10,838 bases of DNA from Lentisphaerota bacterium. Lineage in GTDB: Bacteria; Verrucomicrobiota; Kiritimatiellia; RFP12; JAAYLN01. Shown here piece by piece: positions 1 through 6,060 of this stretch (its first letter is position 1; each line of letters begins with the position of its first letter). Where the stretch lies: the NCBI GenBank assembly GCA_012514915.1, contig JAAYZJ010000236.1, positions 1 through 10,838 of the forward strand. Reading direction: 5' to 3'. The notes beneath the pieces were generated by a model. The model was not told the origin of the DNA. It saw only the letters and a list, made by a program, of their open reading frames with translations, and made no database searches. The translations under genes and the position numbers were made by a program.

Positions 1-163
1 CCCCTCCCGGACGGGTCAGGTTGCGCCCGCAGGCGCTGCTCTGCAGGCAGTGGGCCACCAGCAGCAACACGCGTCCGGGATCGGTCCTGACCCGGCGCCA
101 GCGCGTGATGCGGTTGTTGAGACGCAGCAGCCCGCGCAGCAGTATTGTTCTTGGTTTCGGCAT
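1..163 (-). CDS. DUF116-like protein, 5' part only (runs off left edge)
   Basis: Reading the minus strand from the ATG at 163 gives 54 residues with no stop before the window edge, so the C-terminal part is missing. The start is very basic (about 10 Arg/Lys in the first 26 residues). It is followed at residues 32-45 by a hydrophobic strand and the motif VLLLVAHCLQSSAC. From memory, DUF116 proteins carry a 'LLLPHCLQ-x-x-x-C' segment at this point, with more cysteines further on that look like metal or Fe-S ligands; that later part lies outside the window. The function of DUF116 is not established. An in-frame GTG 11 codons upstream (196) is a possible alternative start. The gene is divergent from ispH, with 66 bp between the start codons. 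The family call rests on one motif in a fragment. Confidence 0.6.
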   Translation of the reverse strand, partial: MPKPRTILLRGLLRLNNRITRWRRVRTDPGRVLLLVAHCLQSSACGRNLTRPGG

Positions 164-179
164 GTCGATCAGGTAAATT
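151..179 (+). promoter_or_regulatory. candidate sigma70-type promoter for ispH
   Basis: TTGGTT (151-156) and TAAATT (174-179, 4 of 6 matches to the -10 consensus) are separated by 17 bp, in one of the few AT-richer patches of this end of the window. Transcription would begin near 186 and leave a leader of about 44 nt before the ispH ATG. The site overlaps the first codons of the divergent DUF116-like gene. The -35 match is weak (3 of 6), so this is a candidate only. Confidence 0.3.
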
Positions 180-186
180 GACTGCC

Positions 187-215
187 AACTTAGCACCGCC
201 TGCCGGGGCGGTCAA
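187..215 (-). promoter_or_regulatory. candidate sigma70-type promoter for the DUF116-like gene
   Basis: On the minus strand TTGACC (215-210, 5 of 6 matches to the -35 consensus) is followed after 17 bp by TAAGTT (192-187, 3 of 6 matches). This would start transcription near base 180 with a short leader before the ATG at 163. The -10 match is poor, so this is only a candidate. The -35 box overlaps the ribosome binding site of the divergent ispH gene. Confidence 0.25.
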
Positions 216-229
216 GGAGCGATATCAGC

Positions 230-1162
230 ATGGATAAGACCGTCATCCTCGCCAGCCCACGCGGCTTCTGCGCCGGCGTGCGGCATGCCGTGGAAATCGC
301 CGAAGCGGTCCTGCGGCAGCTTCCGCCCCCGCTGTACGCGCTCAATGAACTCGTGCATAACCGGCAGGTCGTCGAGTTGTTCACGCGCCGGGGCGTCTGT
401 TTCGTCCGATCGATCGACGAGGTGCCTCCCGGCGCGACGGTGCTGTTCAGCGCCCATGGCGTGCCGCCCGCGGTGCGCGCGGCGGCGGCGGCGCGGGGCA
501 TCCGCGCGATCGACGCCACGTGTCCCTTCGTCGTCAAAGTCCACCATGAGGTCAGGCGGTTTGCCGCGGAGGGACTGGCGATCGCGCTGATCGGCCACCG
601 GGGGCACGACGAGGTGGTCGGCGTGGCCGGCGAGGCCCCCGGACAGGTGACCGTGATCGAATCGGCCGGGGAGGCCGAGGCGTTTCAGCCGCGGGAGGCG
701 CGGGGCGTCGCCGTGGTCACGCAGACGACCCTCAGCGCCGCCGAGACGGAGCGGGTTCTGGCCGTGCTGCGGCGGCGCTTCCCCGCGCTCCGGACGACGG
801 CGGCCGACGACATCTGCTACGCGACGACCAACCGGCAGCAGGCTGTGCAAGCGCTGGCGGCCCGGACGCCGCTGGTTCTCGTGCTGGGCGGACGCCACAG
901 CTCCAATACCCTGAGGCTGGCCGAAGTGGCGCGTGCCGCCGGCGCCGATGCGCGGCTGGTGAGCGCGTGCGACGAGCTCCCCGCCGACCGTCTCGATGCC
1001 GTGACGGAAGTCGGCTTGACCGCCGGCGCCTCGACCCCGGAGGCGTTCATCGAGACCGTGCTGGCCGCGTTGGCGGCCCGTGGATTCGCCCGCCGCGAAA
1101 CCCTCGAGACGGTTCGCGAGACGATCCACTTTCCTTTGCCGCGGGAACTGGCCGGGGCGTAG
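230..1162 (+). CDS. ispH: 4-hydroxy-3-methylbut-2-enyl diphosphate reductase (IspH/LytB)
   Basis: This is the cytoplasmic [4Fe-4S] enzyme that ends the MEP pathway, reducing HMBPP to isopentenyl and dimethylallyl diphosphate. The 310-residue product has the normal family length and all hallmark sites. The three cluster cysteines are C14 (GFCAGV), C98 (ATCPF) and C196 (DDICYATTNRQ). Substrate-binding histidines are H43 (ELVHN), H76 (FSAHG) and H126, with the catalytic glutamate E128 in IGHRGHDE. T167 lies in TQTTLS, S224-S225-N226 bind the diphosphate, and GASTP is at 266-270. The start is supported by AAGGAG at 214-219, with a rather long 10-nt spacer. The gene is monocistronic here: DUF116 diverges upstream, and the URO-D-like gene converges downstream with 50 bp between the stops. 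It implies MEP rather than mevalonate isoprenoid synthesis. Confidence 0.97.
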   Translation: MDKTVILASPRGFCAGVRHAVEIAEAVLRQLPPPLYALNELVHNRQVVELFTRRGVCFVRSIDEVPPGATVLFSAHGVPPAVRAAAAARGIRAIDATCPFVVKVHHEVRRFAAEGLAIALIGHRGHDEVVGVAGEAPGQVTVIESAGEAEAFQPREARGVAVVTQTTLSAAETERVLAVLRRRFPALRTTAADDICYATTNRQQAVQALAARTPLVLVLGGRHSSNTLRLAEVARAAGADARLVSACDELPADRLDAVTEVGLTAGASTPEAFIETVLAALAARGFARRETLETVRETIHFPLPRELAGA

Positions 1163-1170
1163 CCCCGCTC

Positions 1171-1191
1171 GCGCCCATGCGAATGGTGCGC
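1171..1191. terminator. candidate hairpin between convergent ispH and URO-D-like genes
   Basis: GCGCCCAT (1171-1178) can pair with ATGGtGCGC (1183-1191), giving 8 bp with one bulged T around a 4-nt loop. A second small hairpin, CGGGGC-GTA-GCCCCG (1153-1167), spans the ispH stop codon. Neither is followed by a T-run on either strand, so Rho-independent termination is doubtful. They are listed because they fill most of the 50-bp convergent gap. Confidence 0.25.
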
Positions 1192-1212
1192 ATCTGTCAG
1201 CCGTTCAACCGC

Positions 1213-2286
1213 TCAATGCGCTCTCCCGGTCGCCGCCAACCGACGACGGTCGAGTCCGTTCATGATCGCGCGGAAACTGTCGCGCCAGCGGGCTTCCGGC
1301 ACGTCCTCGGTCACGCCCATGATGAAGCCGTCCGGATCGCCGCCCAGTTCGTCCAGCAGACCGACCGTGGCGGCCTCGACGTCGGCGTCGGAGCGGAGAT
1401 GGAGCGACGAGGGGAAATTGATCCAGAGCACCTTGCCGGGCCACGCCGCCCGCGCCTCGGCCAGCGTCATGTCGGTGTCGGGCGCCGGCGTGAAGGCTTC
1501 GATGTAGTCGAGCGGCGTCTCGGCGATCGCCGACCGGATGGGGCCGCACGGCCCGTCGAAATGGCAGCCGATGAGCTTGCCGTGCCGGTGCATGATCTCG
1601 GCCGCCTCCTGGTAGTGGGGCAGATAGTAGGTGCGGAAATCCTCGACGCCGACGATGGCGGCCACGACATTGCCGCCGTAGTTGGCGTGCAGGCAAGGGG
1701 AGGCGGCCACCAGCGGATAGAGTTCGCGCTGCTTCTCGACGATGGCCCCGTAGAGGTCAAGCAGTTCATCGCGGTGATCCATCCACTCGATGCAGAACGT
1801 CTCCATGCCCAGATAGGCCCCTGAGATCAGGCACTGCAGCGGCTCGAGGCCGAATCCGGCACGGAGGATGACATCCTCGCCCAGCCCCTCCTGGGCCTGC
1901 GCGAACGTTTCGTAGCACGGCTCGAAGCGCTGGTCATCGATCAGGAAGCGGATGACTTTGAAGTCCTCGGGGCGCTTGTACATCCGCTCGTGCATCCAGG
2001 AGGTGAAACCGGCCGGTTCCTGCAGGGTCGACACGCTCCCCACGGGCGTCTCGTAGACGGTGCGGATCCAGTTCCGCCCCTGCTCGCTGAACTGGGTGGT
2101 GGTGACCTTGACGTTCGGCTGGTGAGTCCGCACGACCGGCACGTCGCGTTTGACGATGCACAGCCCCCGGTTGCGCAGTTCGCGCTCCGCCGTGCATGGC
2201 GGCAGCTTCCTTTCGTAGACGGTGAAGGGGATGCGGTCTGCGCGTCCGCCCTTCAATACGCACTCGACGCGTTGGCGTGGTGTCAT
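1213..2286 (-). CDS. uroporphyrinogen decarboxylase (URO-D) superfamily protein, not HemE
   Basis: The 357-residue product has the order of the URO-D/methyltransferase TIM-barrel superfamily. It opens with MTPRQRVECVLKGGRADRIPF, a usual beginning for these proteins. Mid-protein comes LIGCHFDGPCGPI (238-250), then LDYIEAF (259-265), DTDMTLAEAR (270-279), the strand KVLWINFP (285-292) and FIMGVTEDVP (321-330) before a C-terminal helix. The HemE N-terminal substrate loop (RQAGRY type) is absent, so haem synthesis is unlikely. The His-x-Cys zinc motif of MtaA-type corrinoid methyltransferases is not seen either: C241, H242, D244 and C247 stand at that place. The ATG at 2286 was chosen over an upstream in-frame ATG (2367) because AAGAGG lies 5 nt before it and homology begins there. 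It diverges from the DUF4838 gene. The substrate is unknown; PVC genomes often carry many such paralogues. Confidence 0.85.
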   Translation of the reverse strand: MTPRQRVECVLKGGRADRIPFTVYERKLPPCTAERELRNRGLCIVKRDVPVVRTHQPNVKVTTTQFSEQGRNWIRTVYETPVGSVSTLQEPAGFTSWMHERMYKRPEDFKVIRFLIDDQRFEPCYETFAQAQEGLGEDVILRAGFGLEPLQCLISGAYLGMETFCIEWMDHRDELLDLYGAIVEKQRELYPLVAASPCLHANYGGNVVAAIVGVEDFRTYYLPHYQEAAEIMHRHGKLIGCHFDGPCGPIRSAIAETPLDYIEAFTPAPDTDMTLAEARAAWPGKVLWINFPSSLHLRSDADVEAATVGLLDELGGDPDGFIMGVTEDVPEARWRDSFRAIMNGLDRRRLAATGRAH

Positions 2287-2330
2287 GGCAACCTCTTTCC
2301 GCCGGGGCCTTCCGCGCCCCGACGGTTCAT

Positions 2331-2359
2331 ACGGTAGCGATCCGGGCGCCGCCTGTCCA
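2331..2359 (-). promoter_or_regulatory. weak candidate promoter for the URO-D-like gene
   Basis: On the minus strand TGGACA (2359-2354, one mismatch to TTGACA) is followed after 17 bp by TACCGT (2336-2331, 3 of 6 to TATAAT). It lies about 45 bp upstream of the ATG at 2286. The -10 box is poor, so confidence is low. Confidence 0.2.
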
Positions 2360-2422
2360 GCATGCATCCCCCTTCCTTAACTGGGGTTGATGGTCGTTGA
2401 CTGGGGGTGATCATGGCGGAAC

Positions 2423-2446
2423 CGCCAAGGCGCCAAGGACGCCAAG
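2423..2446. repeat. three near-tandem CGCCAAGG octamers
   Basis: CGCCAAGG occurs at 2423-2430 and 2431-2438, and CGCCAAG at 2440-2446 after a single A. The first copy overlaps the right arm of the palindrome TGGCGG-AA-CCGCCA (2414-2427). Octamer or nonamer runs of this kind are common as dispersed intergenic repeats in environmental bacterial genomes. Whether this one recurs elsewhere cannot be seen from this window. Confidence 0.6.
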
Positions 2447-2619
2447 CGAGAGGTGCGAGTTATGCTTTTTGGATGGCGCGCTTGACCTGTTTTCGTTGAC
2501 GTGGGTGGTTGAAGCATGCCGGGTAAGAGTGGGTAAAAGAGGGCGTTTATGTGTCGGCGAGCTGACGGGTTGCTTGCCGGGCAACTCGGCTCGCGAGGAC
2601 GCTCGCCCTCCAGCTCCGC

Positions 2620-2650
2620 TGAAAAGTGAAAAAAGTCAAAAAGTCAAAAG
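2620..2650. repeat. A-rich direct repeat tract (AAAAGTC units)
   Basis: An A-rich stretch contains two AAAAGTC units and a third, partial AAAAG, within a region otherwise near 65-70% GC. It lies about 100 bp upstream of the DUF4838 start codon. It could be an UP-like or bendable element for that gene's promoter, or simply part of a dispersed repeat. The sequence alone does not decide. Confidence 0.4.
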
Positions 2651-2701
2651 AGCCCGCGTCGCGCTTGCAATAGCATAGGAATGCCGGTACGCTACCCGTC
2701 G

Positions 2702-2723
2702 CTGCGTGGCTTTTCCACGCCAG
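2702..2723 (+). promoter_or_regulatory. hairpin in the leader of the DUF4838 gene
   Basis: CTGCGTGG (2702-2709) pairs with CCACGcCAG (2715-2723) around a CTTTT loop, an 8-bp stem with one bulged C. It ends 13 nt before the AAGGAG ribosome binding site (2737-2742). If transcription starts upstream, this stem would sit in the leader and could influence message stability or translation. No T-run follows, so it is not a terminator. Confidence 0.35.
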
Positions 2724-2749
2724 GGTCGATGATGACAAGGAGCATGAAG

Positions 2750-5254
2750 ATGAACCGTACCTCCAACCTGTCGTCTTTGCATCGCCGGGCCGGTCGGGGC
2801 CTGGCCTGCGCCGGCACGCTGTGGATGTTCGCCGCGGGTGCCGCGGCCCGGGCCGAGGTCGTCCTGACGCCCAAGGTGGGCGGCATCGCCCCGGTGGTCG
2901 TCGAGCGGCCGATCGACCTGCCCGCACTCAGCGCCCGCGAGCAACGGGCGTTGTCGCCCGCGGCGCGCGAGCAGCGCCGGCAGGACGAGCTGCTGAAAAC
3001 CATCGCGGAGGATCTGGTCTATCATCTCGGGAAGATGACCGGGACGCGGCCTGAAATCATCGTGGCCGGCGAGGCGCAACCGCCCAGGCCCGCGATCGTC
3101 CTCGGCGCGCCGGCGGTGAAACTGGGCGCCGTCCCGGCATTCGAGACCCCGACGCAGGAGTCGTTCCGGCTGCTGACGCGCGACGGGCGCGTCTTGATCG
3201 GCGGCGAGAGCGTCTACGGCGTGGCGCACGGCGTCTACGAATGGCTGCGGGAACTCGGCTGCGACTGGATCTTCCCCGGGGAGGAGGGCGAGGTGATTCC
3301 GGCGCGCGCGCGGGTGGCCGTCGGCGATCTCGATGTGGCCCGCAAGCCCGTCTTCGAGGTCCGCTCGCCCTGGTACAGCGGGGGTGCCCGGATCGTCAAC
3401 GCCGACGAGCAGGCCCAGTTCGCGCAATGGAAGATCCGCCAGCAGCAGACGGCCTACCGCGACCGGCCCCATCCCACCTTCCTCGGCGGCGGGCACTACT
3501 GGGCCTCGCTGATCGGCCGCAACCGGAAGTTCCTGGAGGAGAACCCCGAGCTGCGCGCCCTGACGCGCCAGCCCGACGGCAGTCTGGAACGGACCTGGAG
3601 CCAGCTCGACGCCGCCCACACCGGCGTGGTCGAGCTGACCGTCCAGGACATCCGCCAGACCTTCGAGCGCAACGGCTGGCCCAAGGACTACCCGGTCGCC
3701 ATGAGCATCGGGCCGAACGACGGCGGCGGCTACTCCGTCTCGCCCGAGGCCCTCGCGGCCGGCGCCGGCCGGAACGACCCCGTCACGGGCGACCAGGACC
3801 AGACCGATGCGCTGGTCCTCTACGCCAACCGCGTGCTGGAGCGGCTCGTGCCCGAGTATCCCAACCTCTACCTGGGGTTCTACCTCTACAGCGTCCATGC
3901 CGACTATCCCATGCGGCACAAGCCCCACCCGCATCTGGCGCTCAACATCGCCGACATCACCTACTCGCGCTTCCACAGCCTGCTCGACAAGCGCAGCGTC
4001 ACGCGCACCTACTACCGCGGCATTCTCGAGCAGTGGGCGCGGCTCAACCGGGAGCAGGGCAACCCCCTCTCGTTCTACGGCTACAACTGGAACCTGGCCG
4101 AGAACCTGATGCCCTACAGCAAGATGAAGATCTGGGGCCAGGATCTGCCCTACTATGCCGCCATGGGGGTGGTCGGGCACAACAACGAGCAGGACAAGGC
4201 CTGGAGCATCCTCGGGCCGCACAACTACCTCATGGCCCGCATGGGCTGGGACACGTCCCTCGATTGGCGCCAGGTGCTCGCCCACTACTGCACGCTGGCC
4301 TTCGGTGCGGGAGCCGAGCCCATGGAGCAATACTATCTCGACCTGATCGACACCCAGGAATCGGCGGGTTTCGAGGCCGGCGGCTACGCCTCGATCCACC
4401 TGATCTTCGACCGCGGGTTCGTCGAGCGATCGCGCGCGCGGTTCGCCCGGGCGGCCGCGGCGGCCGGGACCGAGGTCCACCGGCGCAACGTCGATTACTT
4501 CAGCCAGCCGGTCACCGCGCTGGAGCGCTACCTCGACTACCGCGACGCCATCACCGCGTTCGACTTCGAAAAGGGGCTGCGCGCCTACGAGGCCATGCTG
4601 GCGCACTGGGAGACGTATCTGGAAAAGAACGCCAACCTGGTCTCGCGCTACGGCCGGCGCTATGCCGAGAACTGGCTCTTCGGCCCCTATGTCAAGCAGG
4701 CCCACCAGTATTCCACTGGCGACTACCGCCTGCTCCATGCCCTGCCCGACGCCCTGCCAACCCTGCTGGATCCGAATGTGTCCGGCGCGTTCATGGGGTT
4801 CCAGAACCCCGAAGTGCGCGACCATTCCTGGATGATGACGAAGACCTGGTCCAGTTCATGGGAGGCGCAGGGGCTCGGGCCCTACCGCCAGGGCGCGGTC
4901 TGGTACCGGCAGCGGTTCGAGCTGCCCAAAACCGGCGAGGGGGAGGGGATCGGCCTGTTCATCGGCGCCGTCGAGGACGAGATCCATGTCTGGTGCAACG
5001 GCCAGTATGTCGGCCGCGGGCGCGGCTTCATCCGCCCGTTCGCCTTCGACCTCACCGCGCACGTCCGCCCGGGCGGGGACAACCTGCTGGCGCTCCAGGT
5101 CGTGCGGCGGGGCATGCTCAACGAGCTGTGGCAGGGCGGGCTGCTGTATCCCAGCTTCGTCTTTGCCGGGCCGCGGCTCGACCAGCCGGCCCCTCTGGAC
5201 GACCCGCCCTACCGCGTGCTGCCCGGCGGCGCCCGCGAGCCCATCCGGCCGTGA
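2750..5254 (+). CDS. secreted DUF4838 domain protein with C-terminal sugar-binding-type domain
   Basis: The 834-residue product is predicted to be exported. A basic N-terminus, a hydrophobic stretch and an A-R-A cleavage site near residues 33-35 form a signal peptide. Residues about 134-177 (ESFRLL, YGVAHGVYEWLRELGCDW, FPG) resemble the GH67 N-terminal-like domain that precedes DUF4838. Residues about 200-540 form the DUF4838 region, with the typical SIGPNDGGG motif at 319-327. Residues about 690-810 (WYRQRFELP, VWCNGQYVGRGRG, FDLTAHVRPGGDN, LALQVV) match the GH2-type sugar-binding beta-sandwich. DUF4838 proteins often lie in polysaccharide-degradation regions, but their activity is not established. 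The start at 2750 was chosen because AAGGAG (2737-2742) is 7 nt away; ATGs at 2729, 2732 and 2744 are in frame but badly spaced. The gene diverges from the URO-D-like gene and converges on the permease gene, with only 12 bp between stops. Confidence 0.85.
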   Translation: MNRTSNLSSLHRRAGRGLACAGTLWMFAAGAAARAEVVLTPKVGGIAPVVVERPIDLPALSAREQRALSPAAREQRRQDELLKTIAEDLVYHLGKMTGTRPEIIVAGEAQPPRPAIVLGAPAVKLGAVPAFETPTQESFRLLTRDGRVLIGGESVYGVAHGVYEWLRELGCDWIFPGEEGEVIPARARVAVGDLDVARKPVFEVRSPWYSGGARIVNADEQAQFAQWKIRQQQTAYRDRPHPTFLGGGHYWASLIGRNRKFLEENPELRALTRQPDGSLERTWSQLDAAHTGVVELTVQDIRQTFERNGWPKDYPVAMSIGPNDGGGYSVSPEALAAGAGRNDPVTGDQDQTDALVLYANRVLERLVPEYPNLYLGFYLYSVHADYPMRHKPHPHLALNIADITYSRFHSLLDKRSVTRTYYRGILEQWARLNREQGNPLSFYGYNWNLAENLMPYSKMKIWGQDLPYYAAMGVVGHNNEQDKAWSILGPHNYLMARMGWDTSLDWRQVLAHYCTLAFGAGAEPMEQYYLDLIDTQESAGFEAGGYASIHLIFDRGFVERSRARFARAAAAAGTEVHRRNVDYFSQPVTALERYLDYRDAITAFDFEKGLRAYEAMLAHWETYLEKNANLVSRYGRRYAENWLFGPYVKQAHQYSTGDYRLLHALPDALPTLLDPNVSGAFMGFQNPEVRDHSWMMTKTWSSSWEAQGLGPYRQGAVWYRQRFELPKTGEGEGIGLFIGAVEDEIHVWCNGQYVGRGRGFIRPFAFDLTAHVRPGGDNLLALQVVRRGMLNELWQGGLLYPSFVFAGPRLDQPAPLDDPPYRVLPGGAREPIRP

Positions 5255-5266
5255 CGGTGCCGGTCG

Positions 5267-6055
5267 TCAAAGCAGAATCCGGCTCCAGGTCTTGGCGAAG
5301 ATCAGCAGCAGGATGCCGACCAGCACCCACCGGAGGGTTCGCGCGGGCAGCTTCCGGCTGACCCGCGCGCCGATCCAGGCCGCGGGAAGCGAACCCGCAA
5401 TCACCGGAAGCAGGTAGCGCCATTCGACCTGGCCAGTGAGGATCTTGCCCGCCGCGCCCATCAACGCGCCGAGGAACATGATGCCCAGGCTCGAGCCGAT
5501 CGCCACGCGCATGGGAATCCGGAGGAGACCGGTCATCACCGGCACCAGCACGAACCCGCCACCCGCGCCGATCATCCCCGAGATGAAGCCGACACCGCCG
5601 CCGCACAATGCCGACGCGGTGCGGTTGAAGGTGAACGTGTACCCGTCGCCTCCGAGGCCGCGGGTGGGCAGGCACAGCAGCAGCAAGGCCAACGCGACAA
5701 TCACACCGAAGGCGATCTCGAGCACCAGGGACGACAGGCCGCGCGTGACGGCCGCACCGACGAAGGCCGTCAGCCCCATCGGCATGCCGAAGGCCAGCAC
5801 GGTAGGAAGATGCGTGTAGCCGCCGCGCCGGTGCGCAAGCATCCCCATGGCCGAGGCCGCCAGCACCTGCAGCATCGTGATGCCCGCCACCGTGTTCATC
5901 GACAGCTCGCCCGCGCCCAGGAGGGGCGGAATCGACAGCAGCAGGGGAATCAGCACCACGGCGCCGCCCACCCCGAGCAATCCTGAACAAAACCCGCCCG
6001 TCAGACTGACCGCGGTCAGCACGAGCGATGTTCGGAAAAGCAAGGCCGTCTCCAT
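5267..6055 (-). CDS. TSUP (TauE/SafE) family membrane permease
   Basis: This is a 262-residue, very hydrophobic integral membrane protein with about 7-8 predicted helices. It has the two-fold internal repeat of the TSUP family: GGFCSGLLGVGG at residues 20-31 and GFISGMIGAGGG at 156-167, each at the start of a homologous half and each followed by a V-x-I/V-P helix. Family members export or import sulfite, sulfoacetate, taurine-derived or other organic anions. The substrate cannot be read from the sequence. The length is normal. The ATG at 6055 lies 5 bp after the stop codon of the preceding gene and has no Shine-Dalgarno sequence, so it is probably translated by coupling as the last gene of the pyrK-pyrD operon. 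The convergent DUF4838 stop is only 12 bp away, which leaves no room for a separate terminator. Confidence 0.9.
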   Translation of the reverse strand: METALLFRTSLVLTAVSLTGGFCSGLLGVGGAVVLIPLLLSIPPLLGAGELSMNTVAGITMLQVLAASAMGMLAHRRGGYTHLPTVLAFGMPMGLTAFVGAAVTRGLSSLVLEIAFGVIVALALLLLCLPTRGLGGDGYTFTFNRTASALCGGGVGFISGMIGAGGGFVLVPVMTGLLRIPMRVAIGSSLGIMFLGALMGAAGKILTGQVEWRYLLPVIAGSLPAAWIGARVSRKLPARTLRWVLVGILLLIFAKTWSRILL

Positions 6056-6060
6056 GCGCG

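Larger units (their letters stand above)
2287..2749. other. 463-bp divergent intergenic region with short repeat debris
   Basis: I see no convincing gene here. A 93-codon frame on the plus strand (2397-2678) reads through the repeats and has no recognisable domain. In order the region holds: a 14-bp palindrome TGGCGG-AA-CCGCCA (2414-2427); three near-tandem copies of CGCCAAGG (2423-2446); a 10-bp imperfect tandem GGGTAAGAGT/GGGTAAAAGA (2521-2540); a GTTGC/GCAAC stem (2569-2585) followed by the 8-bp palindrome CTCGCGAG (2590-2597); an A-rich tract (about 2620-2650) with AAAAGTC repeated; and a hairpin just before the DUF4838 ribosome binding site. Base composition in the middle is clearly lower in GC than in the flanking genes. 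Promoters for both divergent genes should lie here, but no strong box is visible on the plus strand. Confidence 0.6.

Noticed and set aside
1213..2286. HemE (true uroporphyrinogen decarboxylase)
   Set aside because: The N-terminal RQAGRY-type substrate loop of HemE is missing and no haem-pathway gene is nearby.
2397..2678. 93-codon plus-strand reading frame in the gap before the DUF4838 gene
   Set aside because: It reads through the CGCCAAGG octamers, the palindromes and the A-rich tract. It has no recognisable domain, and nothing about its start supports translation.
2636..4825. 729-codon open frame antisense to the DUF4838 gene
   Set aside because: Long stop-free antisense frames are expected opposite GC-rich coding sequence. 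The translation lacks any family motif, whereas the plus-strand frame has a signal peptide and known domains.
3241..5361. 706-codon plus-strand frame overlapping the DUF4838 gene
   Set aside because: Arg/Pro/Ala-rich low-complexity translation in a shifted frame, running across the true stop into the convergent permease gene; a shadow frame.
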